A DNA stretch of 64,000 nt from Paenibacillus marchantiae. GTDB taxonomy: Bacteria; Bacillota; Bacilli; Paenibacillales; Paenibacillaceae. This document shows positions 52,551 to 61,057 of this stretch, one piece after another. Within the stretch, counting starts at the first letter, position 1. Each line of letters begins with the position of its first letter. The stretch is taken from contig NZ_CP118270.1 of NCBI RefSeq assembly GCF_028771845.1, positions 4,340,001 through 4,404,000 on the forward strand, in the 5' to 3' direction. A program made the position numbers and the translations under genes. The notes beneath the pieces are model-generated. The model ran no database searches and was not told the DNA's origin. It worked only from the letters and a program-made list of their open reading frames with translations.

Positions 52551-54335
52551 ATGCTACGACAGGATTATCCAAGGCCTCAATTTGTACGTAAAGATTGGCT
52601 GAGTTTGAATGGGGAATGGGAATTTGAATTCGATGATGATAACAAGGGACGTTCGGAAAAATGGAGTGAGGGCAAGCAAGCATTCAGCCGCCGAATCCAA
52701 GTGCCATTTGCTTTTCAAAGTCAACTTAGTGGCATTGAAGATCCGGAATTCCACGATAATGTATGGTATAAACGAACCTTTGACATTCCGGAGAGCTTCA
52801 CTGGCAAACGGCTGCTGCTGCACTTCGGAGCCGTGGACTATGAAGCCTCTGTATGGGTGAACGGAAAACTGGTGGTCCGGCATGAAGGGGGACACACCCC
52901 TTTTCATGCCGACATTACGGATGCTCTGCTGGAAGGAAACAATACGCTGACCGTACAAGCGATAGATTATAGCAGGGATGTAACATTACCGCGCGGGAAG
53001 CAGTTCTGGCAGGAGCAATCTGCCCAAATTTTCTATACCCGAACAACTGGAATATGGCAATCGGTGTGGCTCGAAGCTGTCGCACCCGTTCATCTGCAGA
53101 AGGTGCGCATGACTCCCGATGTTGATCGCAACGAGATCGAAGTTACTGCTCATCTTCAGAGGGCGCAAACAGAACCAAGGGATTGGCACGCACAGGATGT
53201 CAGGCTCCGTGTACAAATTGCCTATCAAGGAGAGCAGCTGTCTGAGGATGAATATCGGATTAGCGGCAGGACAGAGACCCGTACCATCGGACTTCACACC
53301 TTTAACGAGCATGGCCTTGGCAGGCTGTGGTCACCAGAGCAGCCCAATCTGTATGACATTCATTTCACTGTATTGGTGGATGGTGTGCCTGTCGATGAGG
53401 TCGATAGCTATTTCGGCATGCGCAAAATCTCTATTGAACAAGGTAAGCTGTTTCTGAATAACCGTCCTTATTATATGAAGCTTGTTCTGGATCAAGGGTA
53501 TTTCCCGGATGGAAATCTGACTCCACCGAGTGACGAGGCCATCCAGCGTGATGTGGAATTAACGAAGGAACTGGGGTTTAACGGCGCCAGAAAACACCAG
53601 AAGATTGAAGATCCGAGATATCTGTACTGGTGTGATCAACTGGGACTGCTGGTGTGGGGAGAGATGGCGAATGCGTACGATTTCTCGGATCAATACGTCG
53701 CCCAGATAACAAGGGAATGGCAGGAGGCGCTGGAAAGGGACTACAACCATCCATGTGTTGTGGTCTGGGTACCTCTTAATGAAAGCTGGGGTGTTCCGAA
53801 CATCCTGACCAGCAAGGAGCAGCAGTATCATGCCTTGTCGATGTATTATTTGACCAAGTCACTGGATTCTACCCGTCCGGTCATTTCCAATGATGGCTGG
53901 GAGATGGTTCAGACCGACTTGTATAACATCCATGATTATGAATGGAGAAGAGAGGTTCTGGAGGAACGCTACCGCACTCGTGAAAATGCGGTAAACGCCC
54001 TTCCGGGCAGTCGAAAGCTTAGCGTGGGTAACTATCGTTATGAAGGACAGCCCATATTAATTACCGAATTCGGTGGAATCGGGTATAAGAAAAGTGACTG
54101 GGAGGGCTGGGGTTACTCCGGAGCGGAAAATGACGAGGATTTTGCACAGCGATTACATGCCGTAGTACAGCCGCTATTGGATTCTCCAGTTGTAGAAGGA
54201 TTTTGTTACACACAGCTGACGGACGTGGAACAGGAGATTAACGGTCTGCTGACGTATGACAGACAGCCCAAGATGCCGATGGAGCAGATTCGGGCGATTA
54301 TTGAAGGACATTATCCATCGTCGACCGGCGAATAA
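52551..54335 (+). CDS. GH2 glycoside hydrolase, second of a tandem pair
   Basis: A 594-residue cytoplasmic enzyme. ATG 52551 is ten bases after AGGAGA, only 17 bases behind the stop of the first GH2 gene. Domain order is the same as in its twin, with acid/base Glu411 in WVPLNESWG and nucleophile Glu506 in LITEFGG. The sequence RPQFVRKDWLSLNGEWEFEFDDD mirrors the twin's N-terminus, which shows a tandem duplication. The pair differs most in the immunoglobulin-like domain (about 190-260) and near residues 470-500, which line the active site. Different linkage or sugar preferences for the two are therefore likely. Confidence 0.92.
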   Translation: MLRQDYPRPQFVRKDWLSLNGEWEFEFDDDNKGRSEKWSEGKQAFSRRIQVPFAFQSQLSGIEDPEFHDNVWYKRTFDIPESFTGKRLLLHFGAVDYEASVWVNGKLVVRHEGGHTPFHADITDALLEGNNTLTVQAIDYSRDVTLPRGKQFWQEQSAQIFYTRTTGIWQSVWLEAVAPVHLQKVRMTPDVDRNEIEVTAHLQRAQTEPRDWHAQDVRLRVQIAYQGEQLSEDEYRISGRTETRTIGLHTFNEHGLGRLWSPEQPNLYDIHFTVLVDGVPVDEVDSYFGMRKISIEQGKLFLNNRPYYMKLVLDQGYFPDGNLTPPSDEAIQRDVELTKELGFNGARKHQKIEDPRYLYWCDQLGLLVWGEMANAYDFSDQYVAQITREWQEALERDYNHPCVVVWVPLNESWGVPNILTSKEQQYHALSMYYLTKSLDSTRPVISNDGWEMVQTDLYNIHDYEWRREVLEERYRTRENAVNALPGSRKLSVGNYRYEGQPILITEFGGIGYKKSDWEGWGYSGAENDEDFAQRLHAVVQPLLDSPVVEGFCYTQLTDVEQEINGLLTYDRQPKMPMEQIRAIIEGHYPSSTGE

Positions 54336-54347
54336 GGAGGGGAATAT

Positions 54348-55358
54348 GTGTTGAACACAAAGGAGACAAGTAGATCCTGGGAAGGCGATTTTCAAGGGGA
54401 AAAGGCCATTTACCTTCGCTTTGGTTCCAGTGAGGCAGTTATGCTGCCGGAGATCGGTGGTAATCTGGTCGCTTATCGTGATCTTGAGCGGGGGCTTCGC
54501 TTCCTTCATGAACCTTCAGCGGAAGAGATGGATTCATTCAAGGCAAGACCCATGATTCACGGGATCCCGGTTCTGTTTCCGCCAAATCGCTATGAGGACG
54601 GGCGGTTTGCCTGGAACGGGCAGACGCTTCAGTTTCCGGTCAATGAGGATGCAACAGGCAATCATTTGCATGGATTTTTGTATAATACGCCCTGGGTTGT
54701 GGATGAGTATGGGTATACCGAGAATGAAAGCCATGTCTCGGTGTCCATAACTGTTGACGCAACTCATCCGATATACGTATGCTTTCCTTTTCAATTCAGT
54801 ATTACATTACGCTACTCGCTGAGCAGTGATGGACTAATGCAGCATGTCCGCATTCGCAATCATGGAAGCTCCAGCATGCCGTGCCTGATCGCTTTTCATA
54901 CTTCAATTAACGCTCCATTTAATTCGGGGGGAGCGGCTCGTGATTACAAGCTCAAGCTAACCATTGGAGACAGATGGGAATTAGATCAACGTATGCTGCC
55001 AACGACACGTTTTCAGCCCCTGATTCAGGAGGAAGAGCAGATGCGTGACTCCGGGGTATATCCGTTCTTTGCAGAAATGGATAATCATTATACTGCTGTA
55101 CCGCAAAATGGGAGAAACCGGATGGAGCTTCAGGATACGAGGAATGGAATGACACTGATCTACGATGTGGGAACTTCCTATAAACAATGGATGATCTGGA
55201 ACAATCATGCGGAAGAAGGGTTTTTCTGTCCCGAACCACAGATTAATCTTGTGAATGCACCAAATCTGGGTATGCAGGCCGAGGAAGCTGGATTATTTAG
55301 TTTGCAGCCGGGAGAAATCTGGGAGGAAACGAGCAGATTATATCTGCGTCATTCGTAA
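54348..55358 (+). CDS. Aldose 1-epimerase family protein
   Basis: A 336-residue cytoplasmic protein with a GTG start (TTG three bases later is possible) after AAGGAGGGG. Galactose-mutarotase fold residues are visible: HLHG (His106/His108), FHTSINAPF (His184) and the catalytic-type Glu296 in CPEPQINLVNAPN. It should speed the alpha/beta conversion of the sugar set free by the GH2 enzymes. It is the last gene of the operon and is followed by a terminator. Confidence 0.9.
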   Translation: MLNTKETSRSWEGDFQGEKAIYLRFGSSEAVMLPEIGGNLVAYRDLERGLRFLHEPSAEEMDSFKARPMIHGIPVLFPPNRYEDGRFAWNGQTLQFPVNEDATGNHLHGFLYNTPWVVDEYGYTENESHVSVSITVDATHPIYVCFPFQFSITLRYSLSSDGLMQHVRIRNHGSSSMPCLIAFHTSINAPFNSGGAARDYKLKLTIGDRWELDQRMLPTTRFQPLIQEEEQMRDSGVYPFFAEMDNHYTAVPQNGRNRMELQDTRNGMTLIYDVGTSYKQWMIWNNHAEEGFFCPEPQINLVNAPNLGMQAEEAGLFSLQPGEIWEETSRLYLRHS

Positions 55359-55369
55359 AAATAAAGATG

Positions 55370-55416
55370 AAGGGGAGCAGCCAGGACAGCTAATGCTGTG
55401 ATCGCTGCTCCTTTTA
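55370..55416. terminator. Terminator at the end of the GH2 operon
   Basis: Stem AAGGGGAGCAGC / GCTGCTCCTTTT with an inner stem GGACAGC / GCTGTGA-type, then TTTTAAAAA. It may also act for the converging CHR gene. Confidence 0.8.
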
Positions 55417-55463
55417 AAAACCATTGAAGGAAGTGAATTCAGCCTGTCGTCGCCAAAGTGAAT

Positions 55464-55994
55464 TTAAAATAAGATAATGCCTGCTGCTCCAGCCACACTA
55501 AGAATCAGAAGGGGATGAAGCTTGTACTTGAGCAGAAGAAACAAACAAACTCCGCTAATAAGTAGTGTCGCAATCCATACCCAGCTTATGCCTGAGTTTT
55601 CACTTGGATATCCAAAATGAATGGCAGCATAGATAATGAGTCCCGTCGTTACGGGGCGCAAGCCATATAAAGAGGACTTTACCCATGAATTGTCGTGCAT
55701 CCGATAAAATAAGGCGGAGAGTAGCACAATTACCACGAGTGAAGGCAAAATCATACCTGCAGTAGAGACAGCGGCTCCGATATAACCTGCCGTCCGATAA
55801 CCAATCAACGTTGCGGCATTGGTTGCAATCGAGCCTGGCGCCATACCGGCCAGCGCTACGGTTTGTTGGAATTCAGCGCTTGTCAGCCATCCTTTTTCCG
55901 TTACCTCGTGTTGAATGATCGGGATAACGGCGTAACCGCCACCAAATGAAACGAGGCCTACACGTATAAACATCATGAACAGGTCCCAGTACAT
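55464..55994 (-). CDS. CHR-family (chromate/sulfate) transporter half, second subunit
   Basis: A 176-residue membrane protein with about five or six helices; GGAG is eight bases before the ATG. FGGGYAVIPIIQHEV near the N-terminus and GMAPGSIATNAATLIGY are the CHR domain signatures. It is a single-domain (short) CHR protein, which normally works as a heterodimer with a second one; the partner is encoded 24 bases upstream. Known members export chromate; sulfate is the chemical analogue. Last gene of the sulfatase operon. Confidence 0.9.
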   Translation of the reverse strand: MYWDLFMMFIRVGLVSFGGGYAVIPIIQHEVTEKGWLTSAEFQQTVALAGMAPGSIATNAATLIGYRTAGYIGAAVSTAGMILPSLVVIVLLSALFYRMHDNSWVKSSLYGLRPVTTGLIIYAAIHFGYPSENSGISWVWIATLLISGVCLFLLLKYKLHPLLILSVAGAAGIILF

Positions 55995-56018
55995 CTCAAT
56001 CGCTCCGATTCGTCTTAC

Positions 56019-56672
56019 TTAAATGTAATATTCGAGTTCCGGGTAGCTGCCTGTTACAGACTTCTTCTCCATTTTCACTTGAAGGCCCAGCCGTTTTTTG
56101 ATCCGAATCACGGCCATGCCGCATATCAATCCCGTAATAATAAGATAGAGGGGATGAATTCCTGCAAACAGAAGAACAGCTACGGTCACAATGGCAGCTA
56201 TCGCTGTTGTTGTATCTAAGATAGAATACCTGGCCGTCCGATAAGCTGCCATGCTAATTAGTGCAATAATTCCACCGTTCATTCCTTTTAAAGCAGCTTC
56301 AACTTTGGGTTGGTTACGAAATAGGATGGCGAACACGCTGATCAGGATCACAATCAAAAACGTGGGACATGTCACGCCCATGACGGCAGACACAGCTCCC
56401 GCAATTCCTGCCTGGCGATGTCCGATCATCGCAGCGGCATTGACGCCAACTCCTCCGGGAGCAGAGCCGGCAAGCGATATAAGCTCACCGATCTCGTCCT
56501 CTTGCATCCATTTTTTCTTGTTCACCACTTCGCGTTCAATAATTGGCAGCATCGCATATCCGCCTCCAAATGTGGAAGGACCGATGCAAAAGAAAGTCCA
56601 AAAAAGCTGGATCAGTAACATAAATTGTTCTTTCAGGTTTTGGATGCTACCCTTATCCTTTCCATCACGCAT
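56019..56672 (-). CDS. CHR-family (chromate/sulfate) transporter half, first subunit
   Basis: A 217-residue single-domain CHR protein. I take ATG at 56670-56672, which overlaps the sulfatase stop by a few bases; ATG at 56621 (MLLIQLFWTFF) is the alternative, and neither has a strong ribosome binding site, so translation is probably coupled. The family signatures IGPSTFGGGYAMLPIIEREVV and GSAPGGVGVNAAAMIG are clear. The frame stays open far upstream inside the sulfatase gene on the same strand, but that part is a shadow. A basic tail (IKKRLGLQVKMEKK) closes the protein. Confidence 0.87.
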   Translation of the reverse strand: MRDGKDKGSIQNLKEQFMLLIQLFWTFFCIGPSTFGGGYAMLPIIEREVVNKKKWMQEDEIGELISLAGSAPGGVGVNAAAMIGHRQAGIAGAVSAVMGVTCPTFLIVILISVFAILFRNQPKVEAALKGMNGGIIALISMAAYRTARYSILDTTTAIAAIVTVAVLLFAGIHPLYLIITGLICGMAVIRIKKRLGLQVKMEKKSVTGSYPELEYYI

Positions 56673-58203
56673 GATGAATTCGAGGCATCGGCATGGACTC
56701 CTTGCCAAGCTCAGCCCAGATGTATTTGAGCAGAAGCTCAGACTTGAGCTGGGTGTACTCAGGTTCATTCCACAAGTTAAAACGTTCATCGGGATCCTGT
56801 TCAAGATCGAAAAGTTCACCATAGATTTGATTGTAATAGACGGTGATTTTATACCGCTGTTCGACATATGTTTTTTGATGAATCGTCGTGGGTTCATGTC
56901 GGAATTCGCAGAGAGCATGATTACGCACGGCTTCATTGGCGCCCATCCACACTTTCTTCTGATCGATGCCCGTCATGGCGTGCGGAATTGCAATGTTGCA
57001 AAGAGACAAGAAGGTAGGAGCCAGATCGACCAGCGATTGTATGGCATTTGATTTTTTCGCAGCAGGCACCTCACCAGGGTATCTTACGATAAATGGGATT
57101 TTGATAAGATCTTCGTAATGGAATCCACCCTTGGCCTGAAGACCATGCTGTCCGAAGAAATGACCATGATCGGTTGTGAAAACGACGATTGTATCGTCTG
57201 CAATACCCAACTCATCCAGCTTATCGAGAATTTTGCCAATATATTTATCCATCATGCTGATCATTCCGTAATACACGCTGACCAATTTTTTCTTGTCATA
57301 CGCCGTTAGCCGGGATTTGTCGCCATATTCATAATAATGATGGGAACGGTAACCGTGAATGCCGAAGCCGGTTTCAACCAGATGCTCAAAATTCGGATTC
57401 TCCTCCTGGGTCAGTTGAAAATGGGGTGGGTTACGATCATGCTCTCCAGGTGTTATCGACGGAATCGTCAGATCATCGGGGTCATACATCGAATCCCAAG
57501 GTTCCGGTACCAGATATTCCGGATGCGGATCGAAAAAGCTGGCCCACAGAAAAAATGGATCATCAGCATGGGTGTATTGCTCCAAAAGGGAATTGGTTCG
57601 TTCGGCTATCCAGGTGTTGTAGTGATATTTCTCAGGGATGGGCCACGTATACGTTACGGAAGGGTCCATCGTCCCAGTTGGGGGAAGGAAGTAATCCCTC
57701 CAGTTCGTACATCCCTGTTCTTCCAGCCATAGCGCGTAATGCTGACCGACATGCGCTTCATTCGTATGATTACGTGTTAACTCTACGTGGTCAAAGCCGT
57801 AAAATGGACCGTGGAAATGTCTCCAGTACTCCAAATCCTGTAAGATGGGATACGCTTCTGCCGACGGGTATTCCTCCGTAGATTTCAAAGGCTGAAAATG
57901 TGCCTTACCTACTAGGGCAGTGCGGTAACCTGCCTCCTGGAAACTGTCCCCGACGGTATGACGGTCTTCAAGCAGTTTTGTGCCTAACGTCCAGGCTCCA
58001 TGCTGACTGGGATACATACCTGTAATAATAGAAGCACGGCTAGGGGTACAGGTAGGGTTTGGGCAATAAGCCCGATCAAACGTTGTTCCTTGCCGGGCAA
58101 GACGGTCCAGATTGGGCGTGGAAATCTCAGACTGAAAAGCTCCGATCGTGTTCCAGTGCTGCTGGTCACTAGTGATTAGCAAAATGTTAGGTGTTCTCGA
58201 CAA
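56665..58203 (-). CDS. Type I sulfatase without signal peptide
   Basis: A 512-residue sulfatase of the alkaline-phosphatase superfamily, starting at TTG with AGGAGG nine bases upstream. The formylglycine site is Cys52 in CTPSRASIITG, so the Cys-type maturation enzymes (FGE or anaerobic SME) are needed; none is encoded here. Metal ligands are seen in NILLITSDQQ (Asp13) and in VVFTTDHGHFFGQHG. The wording HGAWTLGTKLLEDRHTVGDSFQEAGYRTALVGKAHF is that of the arylsulfatase/N-sulfoglucosamine group. There is no export signal, so it should act on imported sulfated sugars. It heads an operon with the two CHR subunits. Confidence 0.92.
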   Translation of the reverse strand: MSRTPNILLITSDQQHWNTIGAFQSEISTPNLDRLARQGTTFDRAYCPNPTCTPSRASIITGMYPSQHGAWTLGTKLLEDRHTVGDSFQEAGYRTALVGKAHFQPLKSTEEYPSAEAYPILQDLEYWRHFHGPFYGFDHVELTRNHTNEAHVGQHYALWLEEQGCTNWRDYFLPPTGTMDPSVTYTWPIPEKYHYNTWIAERTNSLLEQYTHADDPFFLWASFFDPHPEYLVPEPWDSMYDPDDLTIPSITPGEHDRNPPHFQLTQEENPNFEHLVETGFGIHGYRSHHYYEYGDKSRLTAYDKKKLVSVYYGMISMMDKYIGKILDKLDELGIADDTIVVFTTDHGHFFGQHGLQAKGGFHYEDLIKIPFIVRYPGEVPAAKKSNAIQSLVDLAPTFLSLCNIAIPHAMTGIDQKKVWMGANEAVRNHALCEFRHEPTTIHQKTYVEQRYKITVYYNQIYGELFDLEQDPDERFNLWNEPEYTQLKSELLLKYIWAELGKESMPMPRIHHA

Positions 58204-58326
58204 GTGTAATCGCCTCCTAGTAAGATGATATTGAAAAAAACGAGTTATAAAAATAGCCCGGTGTTATATTTTTATTGTCATTTTGTTATGATCAAACAAA
58301 ATAGGAGAAGGAGGGAACTCCCTACG

Positions 58327-59181
58327 ATGCAGGAATATGAGTATGAGCATGCAGAATTCATCTACTATAAGCCAGGTTATTTGGATAAAGAAGAACACAT
58401 CTGGCCAGTCCGGGCAGGGCGAAGTATAGCCAAATCCAATTACCGAGTTGGCCCCAAACGTATCGAGTGTTACAGTCTTCATTTTGTGCATGAAGGTAGG
58501 GTCAGGCTTGAATTTGATGGCAAGCGAGTGGACCTGCAGAAGAATGATCTGTTTTGTCTGTTTCCCGGCAGAACCTATTACTATCACATGCTTCCCTCGG
58601 AATCTCCGCTGAAAATGAACTGGCTGGCATTGGATGGGCCTAAAGTCAAACCTTTATTGGAGCTGGCTGGTTTAACTCCGGAAAGTCCGTTTGGCAAACA
58701 GATGTTTTCTCCACAGGTCCAGGAAACGTCCGAACGACTGATTCATGCATTAGCATGTGTGGAACGGTGGAAGCCAGCAGTATCGCTGGAGTTGCATGGG
58801 TTGGTATATGGATTGTTAGCCAGCCTTGTTCCAGACACCAACTACGCACAGCCTACAGAACTAGCGGGCTGGATTCATGAATGCATGGATTACATGGAAT
58901 TGCATGCAACAGAGGGTATTTCCGTGCAGCAGGTCGCCGACTTCGCAGGGGTACATCGTTCATACTTCTCCAACATGTTTACCACTCAGGTTGGACTGCC
59001 TCCGTTAAAATTCATGCAGAGAATACGAATGGATAAGGCCAAACAGCTTCTAAAGGATACGGATGCTACCGTTACGGAGATTGCTTTGTCTCTCGGTTAT
59101 CCGAATTTATATTCATTTACCAGAGCATTCAAAATCTATTATAAAGTACCTCCAATCATGATGCGGAGAGCCTCAAGCTGA
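58327..59181 (+). CDS. AraC-family regulator divergent from the sulfatase operon
   Basis: A 284-residue regulator. ATG 58327 follows AAGGAGGG with an 11-base spacer; 34 codons upstream are open but have no ribosome binding site. The N-terminal cupin domain (about 10-140) reads HFVHEGRVRLEFDGKRVDLQKNDLFCLFPGRTYYY, a sugar-binding AraC_binding type. The C-terminal helix-turn-helix pair (about 185-284) reads ISVQQVADFAGVHRSYFSNMFTTQVG and VTEIALSLGYPNLYSFTRAFKIYYKV. Position between the sulfatase operon and the kinase genes points to control of this locus. Confidence 0.9.
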   Translation: MQEYEYEHAEFIYYKPGYLDKEEHIWPVRAGRSIAKSNYRVGPKRIECYSLHFVHEGRVRLEFDGKRVDLQKNDLFCLFPGRTYYYHMLPSESPLKMNWLALDGPKVKPLLELAGLTPESPFGKQMFSPQVQETSERLIHALACVERWKPAVSLELHGLVYGLLASLVPDTNYAQPTELAGWIHECMDYMELHATEGISVQQVADFAGVHRSYFSNMFTTQVGLPPLKFMQRIRMDKAKQLLKDTDATVTEIALSLGYPNLYSFTRAFKIYYKVPPIMMRRASS

Positions 59182-59254
59182 TCCTGAAAAAACGCATGTC
59201 CAGTACGGAGAACGCTTACTTTTTTATTGGATCTTGAAAAAGGAGACTCCCACA

Positions 59255-61054
59255 ATGAAGCTCTCTACATTGCAGAGATGGATTTCACCGAAACGCAGCA
59301 TTCAAGGGAAAATTTTTATCGCTTTTATTGCCGTTACCCTAGTATCCATTATTTTAATTACGGTCATTGTTTATATGAGCATGCGTGAAACGATTACGCA
59401 AAATGCGATTACTTCGGTTTCGGACAGCATAAGGCAGGCGGATGAATCATTGAATATAATGCTGGAAGAGATCGACCGTCTGAATACGGTCGTGGTGACT
59501 AACAAAAACACGGTCATTGACACTTTGCTCAGTCCGAATGAAGAGATCAGCTATGAGTGGTTTCAGGAACAGAAGCGGATGGATGAATTTCTATCGTCGC
59601 TGATCGATTATAAAGCTTACATTTCACGGATAGCCGTTGTGGGCCTGAGCGGGAAAGTTTTTTTCTCAGGTGGACCTTGGCTGGACAGGACCATCTTGGG
59701 TACGCCAATGATGAATTACATGCTGCAAAATGGATCAAAGCACGCATATTTCAAGCAGACAGGAGTATCAAATGCGGTTACCATTGGTCGGGAGATTCGT
59801 TATAACCGTGCGACCATAGGGTTTGTCATGGTGGATCTTAATTATGAGTTTATCCAGAAAACATATGACGTGAGACCAACTACAGATAGCATGATCTATG
59901 TGCTGGACAAGGGAAATCAATTCATCTATGAAACCCGAACTGACTCACCTCTTACTCCATCTTATCAGCAAATTAAGAAGATCAATCAGCAATTTACAAC
60001 GAATGGTGAAGCGGTCAGGCGCTACATTGATGGAAAAGAATATATCGTTGTTCGCCGTCAATCCGACTATACTGGGTGGAGTACTATTTCTTTGGTTCCG
60101 ATGGATTCTCTGCTGACCGAATCAGTGAAGCTGCGCAACCTGCTGGCAGAGGTGTCCATTATTGTGTTTGTCGTTGTACTGATCGTTTCACTTCAAGTCT
60201 CTTCCCGAATTACCCTGAATATCCGAAAACTAAAATCACTGATGATGTTGGTGAAGGACGGAAATCTGACACTTCCCCAAAATGAGATTAAAAGTGAAGA
60301 TGAGACAGGACAACTGTACCATGTCTTTATCGGTATGGTGGAAGAATTGAAAGATCTGCTCGAAGGAATCCGCGTCAGCGAGAAAGAGAAGCGGGAAGCT
60401 GAGCTTACTGCGCTCCAAGCACAAATCCATCCTCATTTTTTATACAATTCGCTCAATACGATCAAGTATCTGGCCAGGCTAAACGGAGTTCCAAACATTG
60501 AAGCGGTCTCAGGATCGTTGATTGAGCTCATGCGAAGTGTCCTTGGTAATTCAAGCGAATTTCTTACGGTACGTGAAGAATTGGCTTATGTTGAGCACTA
60601 CATTTCCATCATGAAGTACAGATATATGAAGCCGATTCGGATGATTACCGAAATTGAGGATGACGCATTGCTGGAATGTCGGGTGCTGAAGCTGATGCTG
60701 CAGCCCCTGGTTGAAAATGCAATTATTCATGGAATCGGACCACTTGAACAGGATGGATTCGTGTTGATCCGGGTGTATGAAGAAGGAAACAATCTCAATA
60801 TTGATGTGGTGGACAACGGAAAGGGGATCACGGAGGAGCAACGGGAGTATTTACTGAAAGGTACGGGTACAAACGGAGAAACATCACGTTTTAGTGGAAT
60901 GGGTGTACGTAATGTACACGAACGAATCGTTCGCACATACGGCGACTCATATGGTGTCCATTTGTGCAGTGAACCGGGGGTGTACACCAAAGCTGAAATT
61001 TGGCTCCCCAAACTGGAGAAAAGTATGGAAAATACCAAACGAGAGGTGATATAA
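59255..61054 (+). CDS. YesM-like sensor histidine kinase
   Basis: A 599-residue membrane kinase; ATG 59255 is nine bases after AAGGAG. The helices near 20-45 and 285-307 enclose a sensor region of about 240 residues (dCache-like), followed by a HAMP domain (ITLNIRKLKSLMMLVKDGNL). The His_kinase box is QIHPHFLYNSLNTIKYLA with His394, and the ATPase domain shows QPLVENAIIHGI, DNGKGI and GMGVRNVHERI. It lies three bases before its response regulator. It should sense an extracellular sugar, perhaps a sulfated one, given the locus. Confidence 0.93.
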   Translation: MKLSTLQRWISPKRSIQGKIFIAFIAVTLVSIILITVIVYMSMRETITQNAITSVSDSIRQADESLNIMLEEIDRLNTVVVTNKNTVIDTLLSPNEEISYEWFQEQKRMDEFLSSLIDYKAYISRIAVVGLSGKVFFSGGPWLDRTILGTPMMNYMLQNGSKHAYFKQTGVSNAVTIGREIRYNRATIGFVMVDLNYEFIQKTYDVRPTTDSMIYVLDKGNQFIYETRTDSPLTPSYQQIKKINQQFTTNGEAVRRYIDGKEYIVVRRQSDYTGWSTISLVPMDSLLTESVKLRNLLAEVSIIVFVVVLIVSLQVSSRITLNIRKLKSLMMLVKDGNLTLPQNEIKSEDETGQLYHVFIGMVEELKDLLEGIRVSEKEKREAELTALQAQIHPHFLYNSLNTIKYLARLNGVPNIEAVSGSLIELMRSVLGNSSEFLTVREELAYVEHYISIMKYRYMKPIRMITEIEDDALLECRVLKLMLQPLVENAIIHGIGPLEQDGFVLIRVYEEGNNLNIDVVDNGKGITEEQREYLLKGTGTNGETSRFSGMGVRNVHERIVRTYGDSYGVHLCSEPGVYTKAEIWLPKLEKSMENTKREVI

Positions 61055-61057
61055 GCC

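Noticed and set aside
56673..56936. N-terminal extension of the first CHR subunit by 88 codons
   Set aside because: These codons overlap the sulfatase gene in another frame and do not resemble CHR proteins, which begin near the LFWTFF segment.
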